Below the pieces are notes generated by a model, which was not told the DNA's origin, ran no database searches, and saw nothing but the letters and a program-made list of their open reading frames with translations. A program made the position numbers and the translations under genes. This document shows positions 15,827-22,972 of a stretch of 40,939 nucleotides of DNA, piece after piece. The stretch is from a virus. Within the stretch, counting starts at the first letter, position 1. Each line of letters starts with the position of its first letter. The stretch lies in the IMG/VR virus record IMGVR_UViG_3300028840_002452, positions 1 to 40,939 of that record; one strand, written 5' to 3'.

Positions 15827-16827
15827 ATCCCGATGGTGGGGGCGACTATACAAGTTTGTTTGATTGTGAAGCAACAGAACAGCAAGATCTTACAGATAAT
15901 GGTGGGGATACATGGACATGCACTTGTGAAGCATCAAGCAATTCGGCTGATACAACCGCAGGGGTAAGATTTGTAGGATGGACTACAAGCGCAGATTACG
16001 ATATAACAATACAAGCTGGTAGCGGAGAAGAAGCAGTAAAGGATGCATGGAAAACTGATAGATACAGATTAGATGGTGCTGATGATGACATACTATCTCT
16101 TGAAGAAGATTATATAACACTTACAGGTTTGCAAATAGGAATGTCCTCTACAGGTGATAATTCGTTTTATGAATGTATACCTGTTTCAGGTCAAACAGCA
16201 ACGAATAATAAAGTTGTTATTGAAAAATGTAGAATATCAAAAAACTCTACTGGTAATACTACAAGATATGTCGGAATTGAATTTCAAGATGCAGATACAA
16301 TTGCAGATGTTTTTAATAATATTGTAGAAAATTTCGAGAGACGAGGATTAGAATGTTCTGGTTATACTACCCTTAAAATATATAATAATATTGTCTATGG
16401 AAGCACTACCACAGATGGAATATATATAAGTGGTGGGAGTGCAGGTGGTGCCACAGTAAAAAATAATGCAGTTTTCAATACTAATGATGATATAGATAAT
16501 AGAGATAGTGCAACAGTAGATTACAATGCAACTGATGATGGAGATGGGAACAACCCGATTTCTCCAAGTGGAGGCAGTTGGACAAATGAATTTACTGCCC
16601 CATCTACAGGGAATTGGACATTAGTAGCAAGCGGAAACTGTGATGATGGTGGGGTAGGGCCTTCTACAGATTCTACCGTACCGACAACTGATATGGAAGG
16701 TGATACAAGATCAGGAACGACATGTGATGTGGGAGTAGATGAAAATGCAGCAGCAGCACCTTCAGGACAACCAACATTCAAACGATTTGCAGGAACACCA
16801 CATACTACCACATATAGGAGGTGGTGA
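15802..16827 (+). CDS. Right-handed beta-helix tail spike/fibre-like protein (341 aa)
   Basis: The N-terminus AALTATVDPDGGGDYTSLFD is typical of pectate-lyase-like beta-helix proteins (first rung). Repeating strand-turn units follow: VVIEKCRISKNSTGNTTRYV, then DVFNNIVENFERRGLECSGY, then LKIYNNIVYGSTTTDGIYIS and ATVKNNAVFNT. Such domains bind or cleave surface glycans. TTG 15802 is the first possible start in the frame and sits just behind a G-rich site. The C-terminal ~22 residues (GQPTFKRFAGTPHTTTYRRW) recur in the 75-aa protein at 18123-18350, and the last codons double as the Shine-Dalgarno of the next gene. Confidence 0.65.
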   Translation: MAALTATVDPDGGGDYTSLFDCEATEQQDLTDNGGDTWTCTCEASSNSADTTAGVRFVGWTTSADYDITIQAGSGEEAVKDAWKTDRYRLDGADDDILSLEEDYITLTGLQIGMSSTGDNSFYECIPVSGQTATNNKVVIEKCRISKNSTGNTTRYVGIEFQDADTIADVFNNIVENFERRGLECSGYTTLKIYNNIVYGSTTTDGIYISGGSAGGATVKNNAVFNTNDDIDNRDSATVDYNATDDGDGNNPISPSGGSWTNEFTAPSTGNWTLVASGNCDDGGVGPSTDSTVPTTDMEGDTRSGTTCDVGVDENAAAAPSGQPTFKRFAGTPHTTTYRRW

Positions 16828-16830
16828 TAA

Positions 16831-18123
16831 ATGGCAACTACAGATGCATTTTATTATCCAAAATCAAATACAGCTTACAGGGTGTATTTTCCCATAGTTG
16901 ATGCAGACGGTGATCTTGTAGGTGATGCATCAGGACTTGATAGTGAAATAAGTATAGATGGTGCAACTATGGCAGACTGCACCAATGAAGCAACATGGAT
17001 AGCATCAAGTGCTGGTTCTTATTATTTAGAACTTACCGCTACAGAAATGAATAGTAGTTGTAGTATAGTTGAAGTGAACAGCACAAATGGGAAAGAAACT
17101 GTACTTGTATTTTATCCAATGGGAACCGATGATTATGGAAGCACTACAGGCGTTAATGTTGGTAGTGTACAAACAGCAGTGGATGCGATTAATGCTGGTC
17201 ATGCTCAGGCGTCCACACTTGATACAGTGCTTGCAGATACAACTCATATAGCGAGTATACAGTCTGCTGTCGATGATATATTAACAGACACAGCCGATAT
17301 ACAACCAGCATACGCACAAGCAAGTGTACTTACAACTGTATTGGCAGATACAACACACATTGCATCTATCCAAAGTGCCGTTGATGATATTCTTACCGAT
17401 ACGGCAGACATACAACCAGCATATGCACAAGCGAGCGTGCTGACAAATGTACTTGCCGATACCACTCATATTGCTTCTATACAATCGGCAGTCGATGACA
17501 TATTGACCGATACGGCAGATATACAAGCGAATTATGCACAAGCAAGTGCAGTTGCAACGGTCGATACACAGACAGATCCTGTTGCATCTATACAAACAGC
17601 AGTTGATGCAATAAATGATGGTCATGCACAGGCCAGTACACTCGATACGGTGCTTGCCGATACCACACACATTGCATCGATACAAAGTGCGGTGGATGAT
17701 ATACTCACCGACACAGCCGATATACAGCCGAACTATGCACAGGCTTCAACCGTTGCAGGAGTAGCACAGACGAGTACACTTACCACCGTACTTGCAGACA
17801 CTACTCATATTGCAAGCATACAGACAGCAGTGGATGCCATAAACGATGGGCACGCACAGGCCAGTGCATTACTTACGGCAGCAGCAGTGAAGGTACAGGT
17901 AGTAAGTGCGCTTGACTCAGATACATACGCAGAAGCATCAGGTGTACCTGGGGCGACAGCTTCTATCGTTGATAAACTTGGATTTATGGCAACGGCAATG
18001 AGAAACAAGATAGAAACAACAAGTGTATTGATAACTATATATGCTGACGATACCAGTACAACAGTTGTTACATCTACTATATCCGATGACGGAAACACAT
18101 TTACACGAGGTGAGTTTGCTTAA
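16831..18123 (+). CDS. Repetitive fibre protein A (430 aa)
   Basis: Three parts. Residues 1-100 are an N-terminal domain shared with the 416-aa paralogue at 18355 (YRVYFPIVDADGDLV; ISIDGATMADCTNEAT; LELTATEMNSSCSIV). Residues ~110-345 consist of 37-aa units with the core VLADTTHIASIQSAVDD then ILTDTADIQ, predicted to form a long trimeric coiled or triple-stranded shaft. The last ~75 residues (DTYAEASGVPGATASIVDKL; GFMATAMRNKI; STISDDGNTFTRGEFA) match a C-terminal region I recall from fibre-like proteins of other phages. Probably a receptor-facing fibre or whisker. Confidence 0.65.
   Translation: MATTDAFYYPKSNTAYRVYFPIVDADGDLVGDASGLDSEISIDGATMADCTNEATWIASSAGSYYLELTATEMNSSCSIVEVNSTNGKETVLVFYPMGTDDYGSTTGVNVGSVQTAVDAINAGHAQASTLDTVLADTTHIASIQSAVDDILTDTADIQPAYAQASVLTTVLADTTHIASIQSAVDDILTDTADIQPAYAQASVLTNVLADTTHIASIQSAVDDILTDTADIQANYAQASAVATVDTQTDPVASIQTAVDAINDGHAQASTLDTVLADTTHIASIQSAVDDILTDTADIQPNYAQASTVAGVAQTSTLTTVLADTTHIASIQTAVDAINDGHAQASALLTAAAVKVQVVSALDSDTYAEASGVPGATASIVDKLGFMATAMRNKIETTSVLITIYADDTSTTVVTSTISDDGNTFTRGEFA
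17227..17853 (+). repeat. Protein-level tandem repeats with scrambled codons
   Basis: Four units (cores at 17227-17304, 17338-17415, 17449-17526, 17650-17727) encode the same 26 residues. A fifth, partial unit starts at 17788. The first three are spaced exactly 111 bp. Between units one and two, 19 of 26 codons differ and all differences are synonymous, including AGT/TCT serine switches. Confidence 0.9.
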
Positions 18124-18350
18124 TGGCAGTTGACACAAGAAGCGAAAGACAATCGGTATCAATGTTTATGATGCCATTTTACCCTAAAGGTGTAAACCCT
18201 GGTACATCGGGAGTAGATCAGGCTGAACGACAAGACGCAACATGGTGCTATTATGGAATATTAGCAGGTGGTGTGGTTGCCCCAACAGGACAACCGTTTA
18301 TAAAACGATGGGGCGGCATAAAGCACACAATTACATATAGGAGGTGGTGA
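18123..18350 (+). CDS. Small fibre-cassette protein with YRRW tail (75 aa)
   Basis: The N-terminus MAVDTRSERQSVSMF is similar in plan to the 91-aa protein at 19605 (MAIDTLQKRFSIQT...YAGI). The C-terminus GQPFIKRWGGIKHTITYRRW matches the end of the beta-helix protein at 15802. The codons TAT AGG AGG TGG TGA supply both the C-terminal YRRW and the ribosome site of the next fibre gene. It overlaps fibre A by one base (TAATG). The function is unknown; it is probably a fibre connector or chaperone, or a linker module in a mobile fibre cassette. Confidence 0.55.
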   Translation: MAVDTRSERQSVSMFMMPFYPKGVNPGTSGVDQAERQDATWCYYGILAGGVVAPTGQPFIKRWGGIKHTITYRRW

Positions 18351-18354
18351 TACT

Positions 18355-19605
18355 ATGGCAGCAACAGATGCAACACCACATCCGGTCAAGAATCAAGCAT
18401 ATCGAGTATACTTTCCTATATTTGATAATGATGGTGATTTAGTGGCAGATGCGGCAAGTCTTGATAGTGAAATATCTATTGACGGTGCAACGGCAGCAGA
18501 TTGCACAAACGAAGCCACGCAGATAGAATCAAGCTGGGGCGTATACTATTTAGAACTCACCGCCACTGAAATGAACAGCAGCTGCTCTATCGTAAAAGTA
18601 AAATCATCTACCAGTGACAGCAAGGATACCGTACTCACATTATATCCGATAGAAGAGGGAGATTTTGGTAGCGCAACACACACAAAACTAAGCAGTGTAC
18701 AGACCGATATCGGAAACCTGAACGACATCACAGCAAATGCCGTCACCAATGACATCGACCAGAATAGTACACAGCTTGCATCGATTCTTGCAGACACCGC
18801 AGACATACAGGCTAATTATGCACAGGCCTCAGCGGTAACAACTGTTGATACACAAACAGATGCTATAGCATCGATACAGACAGCAGTAGATGCTATACAG
18901 ACAGTGACCGATAATCTACCGGATTCAGGTGCACTAACAACCATAAATGATTATGTGGATGGCATCCCTTCCGTACAAACTGCTGTAGATACAATACAAG
19001 CAAAGACAGACAATCTGCCCACAGATCCTGCTGATGATAGCGATATAGATGCTAAACTTGCATCGATACAGACTGATATAGGCAATCTGAATGACATTGC
19101 TGTTACGGATATATTGAGCGATTCAACCGCCTTTGCAGGGGCAAAGATTGCGAGCATACAAACCGATATAGGTGCATTGAATAATATAGCAGCTGTCGAT
19201 GTAACAAATCATATCGATGCGAACAGTACGCAGTTGGTATCGATACTTGCAGACACAGCCGATATACAACCGAATTATGCACAGGCAAGTGCAGTAACAG
19301 GAGTGCTTACTAAGACAACGAGCGTACAGACTGATATAGGGGCGCTGAATGATTTGAGTGCAGCACAGGTAAATGCTGAAGTAGTAGATGCATTGAATAC
19401 AGATACATACGCAGAAGCAAGTGCAGTACCTTCAGCGACAGCATCTATCACAGACAAAATAGGATTTATGGCAACCGCTATGAGAAACAAGATTACATCA
19501 ACCAGTGCGCTGATGTCTATATATGCCGATGATGGCAGTACAACGGTTGCAACGTCAACTATATCTGATGATGGTACAACGGCAACCAGAGGCGAGTTCA
19601 GTTAA
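18355..19605 (+). CDS. Repetitive fibre protein B, paralogue of A (416 aa)
   Basis: The N-terminal domain (YRVYFPIFDNDGDLVADAAS; ISIDGATAADCTNEAT) and C-terminal domain (DTYAEASAVPSATASITDKI; STISDDGTTATRGEFS) are close copies of fibre A. The shaft differs: it uses SIQTDIGNLNDI-type units, ILADTADIQANYAQASAV and Pro-containing TDNLPT turns rather than the 37-aa units. The two genes thus share ends and diverge in the middle, as expected from domain shuffling after duplication. It is preceded by the same AGGAGGTGG ribosome site embedded in the upstream YRRW codons. Confidence 0.65.
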   Translation: MAATDATPHPVKNQAYRVYFPIFDNDGDLVADAASLDSEISIDGATAADCTNEATQIESSWGVYYLELTATEMNSSCSIVKVKSSTSDSKDTVLTLYPIEEGDFGSATHTKLSSVQTDIGNLNDITANAVTNDIDQNSTQLASILADTADIQANYAQASAVTTVDTQTDAIASIQTAVDAIQTVTDNLPDSGALTTINDYVDGIPSVQTAVDTIQAKTDNLPTDPADDSDIDAKLASIQTDIGNLNDIAVTDILSDSTAFAGAKIASIQTDIGALNNIAAVDVTNHIDANSTQLVSILADTADIQPNYAQASAVTGVLTKTTSVQTDIGALNDLSAAQVNAEVVDALNTDTYAEASAVPSATASITDKIGFMATAMRNKITSTSALMSIYADDGSTTVATSTISDDGTTATRGEFS

Positions 19606-19880
19606 TGGCGATTGATACATTACAAAAACGGTTCTCTATACAGACAATAGGAACCGTGCCGATACCACCAGTGAGCTGGCCTGATGGTTCAGTGAGTAGA
19701 CGTACATTGTCCTGGATGTATGCAGGAATAGACTTAGCATCACCAGTAACAAGGATATATGTGCCGTTTGAATTGATATTTTCAGCGTATAGCACAAAAG
19801 AATTAGTGTTTTCAGCATATAGCACAGCAGAGCTGACATTTGACGGCTATTCCACAAACGAATTGACCTTTGAGGGGTGA
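19605..19880 (+). CDS. Small fibre-cassette protein with decapeptide repeats (91 aa)
   Basis: The N-terminal 45 residues resemble those of the 75-aa protein at 18123 in the same relative position after a fibre gene. The C-terminus is a decapeptide repeat: ELIFSAYSTK, ELVFSAYSTA, ELTFDGYSTN, then ELTFEG. Each unit alternates hydrophobic and polar residues, as in a single beta strand with a turn, so the end could form a small beta-roll or bind a partner. It overlaps fibre B by one base. Function unknown. Confidence 0.55.
   Translation: MAIDTLQKRFSIQTIGTVPIPPVSWPDGSVSRRTLSWMYAGIDLASPVTRIYVPFELIFSAYSTKELVFSAYSTAELTFDGYSTNELTFEG
19770..19877 (+). repeat. 30-bp repeats encoding decapeptides
   Basis: Three full 30-bp units (19770, 19800, 19830) and a partial one at 19860, all in frame at the end of the 91-aa gene. 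Confidence 0.85.
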
Positions 19881-19884
19881 TATT

Positions 19885-20217
19885 ATGGGAACTAAATACA
19901 TACATGCTTCACAGGACGATCTAAAAATACGATTTGATTTCACCGAAGATTTAACAAGCTATACAGGCTGCATGTACTATTATGATGAAACAGATGGCAA
20001 TGCAAATAGAAGCACAGTGACAGCGACAATAACGGTTGTAACATCGGTGCTTGCCTATGTTTCCTATACATTCACCACGGCTTTATTCTCTGCAGTAGAT
20101 ACCAACTATATTGTATATATGGGACTCACCTCTTCATCGGGCAACACACGCTCATCAGCACCAGTAGCGATACCGATAAATACAGAGGGGAAAATCCCTT
20201 ATGCGCTCACCGATTAA
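19885..20217 (+). CDS. Ig-like/BppU-N-like baseplate accessory protein (110 aa)
   Basis: A beta-sandwich pattern: DLKIRFDFTEDLTSYTGCMY, then TVTATITVVTSVLAYVSYTF, then YIVYMGLTSSSGNTRSSAPV. This resembles small phage baseplate upper-protein N-terminal domains; the resemblance is by eye and weak. GAGGGG selects ATG 19885 over the upstream alternative. It is the last gene of the structural operon and is followed directly by the early promoter. Confidence 0.5.
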   Translation: MGTKYIHASQDDLKIRFDFTEDLTSYTGCMYYYDETDGNANRSTVTATITVVTSVLAYVSYTFTTALFSAVDTNYIVYMGLTSSSGNTRSSAPVAIPINTEGKIPYALTD

Positions 20218-20219
20218 TC

Positions 20220-20279
20220 AAAAAAAACTTCAAAAAAAGTGAAAAAAAAACTTGACAAGATGTAATAATTGTGTAAAAT
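20220..20279 (+). promoter_or_regulatory. Early promoter with phased A-tracts
   Basis: TTGACA (20252-20257), 16-nt spacer, TAAAAT (20274-20279). Three A-tracts (20220-20227, 20232-20238, 20242-20250) lie just upstream with centres about 11 bp apart, in phase with the helix, like an UP element or intrinsically bent DNA. Start of transcription is expected near 20286, upstream of the early gene cluster. Confidence 0.8.
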
Positions 20280-20324
20280 TAATATATGTATTGGGAAGAT
20301 GAAAAATTTAAAGGAGATACTAAA

Positions 20325-20669
20325 ATGGAAAGAGGAGAGATTTCACAAGCATTATTTGTATTCAGCTACATGGGTTATTCGATTATCACGTTGAAGATAA
20401 TCGACAAAAGGACACAAGATATTATTTATCGCACGTTTGATTTGAATTACAAACCTCGACACGTTACCTCGCTTGAAAACTACATAGCAGATGTGATTGA
20501 TAGTCTCACATATAATGACCACGATGATTATACCATAATATTTTCACCTGGATATGATATCCCTTGTGATGATGAAGATGACTGGAGCGACATACTTGAC
20601 GATGCAAGGGACAGGTACAGAACAAGAGTAGAGCGCAGTAAATATAGAAACGATGCATATTGGGGATGA
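20325..20669 (+). CDS. First early protein, hypothetical (114 aa)
   Basis: AAGGAG 8 nt upstream selects ATG 20325; the ATG at 20286 falls on the expected transcription start. The sequence is alpha/beta (ALFVFSYMGYSIITLKIIDK; VTSLENYIADVIDSLTYNDH) with an acidic stretch DDEDDWSDILDD near the C-terminus. A small acidic protein made first after the early promoter is a common profile for host-takeover or anti-defence factors, which is inference only. No family recognised. Confidence 0.55.
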   Translation: MERGEISQALFVFSYMGYSIITLKIIDKRTQDIIYRTFDLNYKPRHVTSLENYIADVIDSLTYNDHDDYTIIFSPGYDIPCDDEDDWSDILDDARDRYRTRVERSKYRNDAYWG

Positions 20670-20682
20670 AAGGAGAAAGACA

Positions 20683-20901
20683 ATGACAACACTTGAAATC
20701 ATCGAACAAGCACAAGCACGCATAGATGATTCAATCAAAATCGCAGAGTCTTTGTCGGTAACAGCAATAGATGAGGGGAACCGTAAATATTGGGAGGGGA
20801 GCTTAAATTGTATGCGTAATGAAAGACTTGACTTGAATAGCATTAAAACGAGTCTACTTGCTGATATACAAGAGAGACTTATCAAGGAGGGGCATGAATG
20901 A
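20683..20901 (+). CDS. Small helical early protein (72 aa)
   Basis: AAAGGAGA precedes ATG 20683. All helical and charged (TLEIIEQAQARIDDSIKIAE; LLADIQERLIKEGHE), suggesting a coiled-coil or protein-binding helix. It overlaps the next start by 4 bp. Function unknown. Confidence 0.5.
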   Translation: MTTLEIIEQAQARIDDSIKIAESLSVTAIDEGNRKYWEGSLNCMRNERLDLNSIKTSLLADIQERLIKEGHE

Positions 20902-21137
20902 GAAACGAAGAACAGATTGAAACAGTATTGACGGTGCGTATGTCACATGCACTGAAACGCAAGATAAAAGAGTATTGCAAGGCACGTACAAAGCAAGAGT
21001 TTTTTAATTATACACCATCAGTGCTTGTACGCATAGCTTGTATGAATGAAATGCTTGCACATCCAATAAAGGAGGGAGAAAATGTTGAACCAAAACCGAT
21101 TGACGAAGAAATTAGAAAACTGGAAACAGGAGATTGA
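20898..21137 (+). CDS. Ribbon-helix-helix-like small DNA-binding protein (79 aa)
   Basis: Residues 8-55 fit an Arc/MetJ-type ribbon-helix-helix: a short strand (IETVLTVRMS) then two helices (HALKRKIKEYCKARTKQEF; YTPSVLVRIACMNEMLAH). Such proteins act as dimeric repressors. This is the only regulator-like candidate in the early region, and could control the nearby promoter at 20252. Its C-terminal tail (EPKPIDEEIRKLETGD) overlaps the next gene. Confidence 0.5.
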   Translation: MRNEEQIETVLTVRMSHALKRKIKEYCKARTKQEFFNYTPSVLVRIACMNEMLAHPIKEGENVEPKPIDEEIRKLETGD

Positions 21138-21273
21138 AAAGACAAGACAACGTTATTGTGAGTATGCAGAAACAGAAGTAACCGATTATCGCTTATTCCA
21201 TGAAGGTGTAACAACAGCACTTGATAGTGTGCTACTGATGATGAATGGGCATACATCGGATCTTTTTATGTAA
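21082..21273 (+). CDS. Small helical protein (63 aa)
   Basis: GGAGGGA precedes ATG 21082, which lies inside the preceding gene by 56 bp. The product is helical (RLTKKLENWKQEIEKTRQRY; EGVTTALDSVLLMMNGH). No motif is recognised. The good ribosome site is the main evidence. Confidence 0.5.
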   Translation: MLNQNRLTKKLENWKQEIEKTRQRYCEYAETEVTDYRLFHEGVTTALDSVLLMMNGHTSDLFM

Positions 21274-21284
21274 AAGGAGAAACT

Positions 21285-21488
21285 ATGAATGATGCAGATA
21301 TTGAACAAGCAGAATATGAACGAATAGGAAATATTGTATCACACATGAGAAAACAGGGAATATGTAATCATGGATGGATACAAAAAAGAAAAGATAGTAC
21401 AGTAATATGTTTACATTGCAATAAGATTTTTGAAACAGAGAAGGATTGGGAAAAAGCGTATAATGATTTTAATATGACATATCTTTAA
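21285..21488 (+). CDS. Small zinc-finger-like protein (67 aa)
   Basis: C27, H29 and a later CLHC (C42, C45) suggest a zinc-binding site: GICNHGWIQKRKDSTVICLH then CNKIFETEKDW. AAAAGGAG precedes the ATG. It probably binds nucleic acid or a protein. The pair spacing is typical of small phage zinc ribbons. Confidence 0.55.
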   Translation: MNDADIEQAEYERIGNIVSHMRKQGICNHGWIQKRKDSTVICLHCNKIFETEKDWEKAYNDFNMTYL

Positions 21489-21500
21489 AGGAGAATGAAA

Positions 21501-21728
21501 ATGGGCTACACAGTAGAAGCGATTTTGAAAGTGAAAGCAAGAATTAATGTAAGTGCTGATGATCCAAGAGAAGCAGGGATTGAAGCATCGGCATGTAATG
21601 TGCTTGAATGGGAAATACTTGATGAAGATTATGAAGTGCTTGAAGAAACATATCATGAACCGAATGGGCCAGACTATGAGTTAGATATAATGTTTGGTGA
21701 TGTGATGGGATCATTAGAAGCGCTATAA
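21501..21728 (+). CDS. Small acidic hypothetical protein (75 aa)
   Basis: ATG 21501 is 7 nt from AAAGGAG, whereas ATG 21495 is too close. Strand-helix pattern (GYTVEAILKVKARINVSADD; PREAGIEASACNVLEWEILD) with a strongly acidic second half. It may be an anti-defence or inhibitor-type mimic, but that is only a guess. Confidence 0.5.
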   Translation: MGYTVEAILKVKARINVSADDPREAGIEASACNVLEWEILDEDYEVLEETYHEPNGPDYELDIMFGDVMGSLEAL

Positions 21729-21745
21729 TTGAAAGGAGAAAACCA

Positions 21746-22387
21746 ATGGAAGAGATAGGGCTATACAAAAAGATTGCACAAGTTATGGAGAAGGTGCAAC
21801 ATTTAGAGAAAGATGGCAACATAGAGTATGGCAAAACAAAGTACAAGTATGTCACTGAAGAGAAAGTAACGACCGCAGTGCGTGAAGCTATGATTGATGT
21901 CGGGCTTGTGATATTGCCCACTGATGTATCATGTAGACAAGATGAAAATCTTACAACAACATTTTGTGATTATCTTATCGTTGATGTTGATACTGGACAA
22001 TCACAAAAAATCTCTTCAGTAGGACAAGGCAGTGATATGCAAGATAAGGGCAGTAATAAAGCCCTTACAGGTGCATACAAGTATCTGTTGTTGCGTACCT
22101 TTGCTATTCCTACTGGTGAAGATCCCGACAAAACAAGTAGTGATGAACTGAATGATGCAGGGAAAGACCGAACAAAGAAAGCTATTATGGAGTTTCTTGA
22201 TCACCCTGCCTTCACTGGTCGACACATATACAAAGGCAAAGAAACTGATTACGATGCATCAAAGGTAAAATGTATTGAAGAAATGGAAACAATGTCATTA
22301 CAACGGCTAAATACAAGATTAAAGATTATCGGTGAAATGCACGCTGTAGCTTATGAAGATTCTGTCAATGCGGAGTTGGGTGATTGA
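21746..22387 (+). CDS. erf: ERF-family single-strand annealing protein (213 aa)
   Basis: The ERF core is recognisable: YGKTKYKYVTEEKVTTAVRE (start of the fold), then MIDVGLVILPTDVSC, then the signature QGSDMQDKGSNKALTGAYKY and LLLRTFAIPTGEDPD. ERF proteins anneal complementary single strands for recombination-dependent replication or genome circularisation. The C-terminal ~70 residues are variable. AAAGGAGA precedes the start. It is followed with a 4-bp overlap by a NinB-like gene, a common recombination pair. Confidence 0.8.
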   Translation: MEEIGLYKKIAQVMEKVQHLEKDGNIEYGKTKYKYVTEEKVTTAVREAMIDVGLVILPTDVSCRQDENLTTTFCDYLIVDVDTGQSQKISSVGQGSDMQDKGSNKALTGAYKYLLLRTFAIPTGEDPDKTSSDELNDAGKDRTKKAIMEFLDHPAFTGRHIYKGKETDYDASKVKCIEEMETMSLQRLNTRLKIIGEMHAVAYEDSVNAELGD

Positions 22388-22797
22388 AATTAGTAGCTGT
22401 AACAAGAGTAGAAGTGTATCGAGCCGTTGTACATGAATTGAAAAGCAAAAGCGATAAGGACAAGTGGACGATAGAATTAAAGAAGTATCGCCCACCATGC
22501 ACGTTGAAACAAAACAGTTTCTTTCATCTTGTATGCAGCTACCTTGCTGACCATCCACAAATACAATCGAGCATACAACACATAAAGCAATCGGTGTATG
22601 AGAATCACCCATTGAAAGTGCGTGATCCGCTACATGCTGATAAGTTTATCATAAAGACAATCAGCGATTGCGACATAGAGCAAGCAGGGCATTACATCGA
22701 AGCAGTTTTTATGGAAGCAGCAGAACAAGGAATAGATATGCGTGAGTTTATCACAGAATGGCAGGAGATAAAAAGAAAGGAGAAAGAAAATGGATAA
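22384..22797 (+). CDS. NinB-like recombination accessory protein (137 aa)
   Basis: Shares the layout of the NinB/Orf class: KYRPPCTLKQNSFFHLVCSY, the hallmark R/K..T..QN segment followed by a helix, and a C-terminal IEAVFMEAAEQGIDMREFIT. Those proteins bind single-stranded DNA and assist annealing proteins. The position right after the ERF gene supports this. Its start is TTG-like or at the ATGA-type overlap (TGATTG at 22382-22387), so the exact N-terminus is uncertain. Confidence 0.55.
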   Translation: MKLVAVTRVEVYRAVVHELKSKSDKDKWTIELKKYRPPCTLKQNSFFHLVCSYLADHPQIQSSIQHIKQSVYENHPLKVRDPLHADKFIIKTISDCDIEQAGHYIEAVFMEAAEQGIDMREFITEWQEIKRKEKENG

Positions 22798-22972
22798 TCC
22801 GATGATAACTATAAATATAGAAATATATGAACATTGGGGGAAAGAAAAATGGGCACAAGCTAAGTTATTGGTACTTGGAATTGATGATGTATTATGGACA
22901 AATAATATTGATGAGGTATTAAAATATATAAAGTATGATTTAGAAAAATTATTATCAGTGGGAATATTATGA
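22790..22972 (+). CDS. Small hypothetical protein (60 aa)
   Basis: AAAGGAGAAAGAAA precedes ATG 22790. It reads MDNPMITINIEIYEHWG, then LLVLGIDDVLWTNNIDEVLK. Acidic, alpha/beta. No family recognised. It overlaps the next start by 4 bp. Confidence 0.5.
   Translation: MDNPMITINIEIYEHWGKEKWAQAKLLVLGIDDVLWTNNIDEVLKYIKYDLEKLLSVGIL

Noticed and set aside
17200-17870. CRISPR-like regular spacing of repeats (111 bp)
   Set aside because: The units are in-frame coding repeats with diverged DNA and identical protein; there are no short palindromic repeats or unique spacers.
20286-20325. Earlier start for the first early gene
   Set aside because: It coincides with the predicted transcription start and lacks a ribosome site, whereas ATG 20325 has AAGGAG at good spacing.
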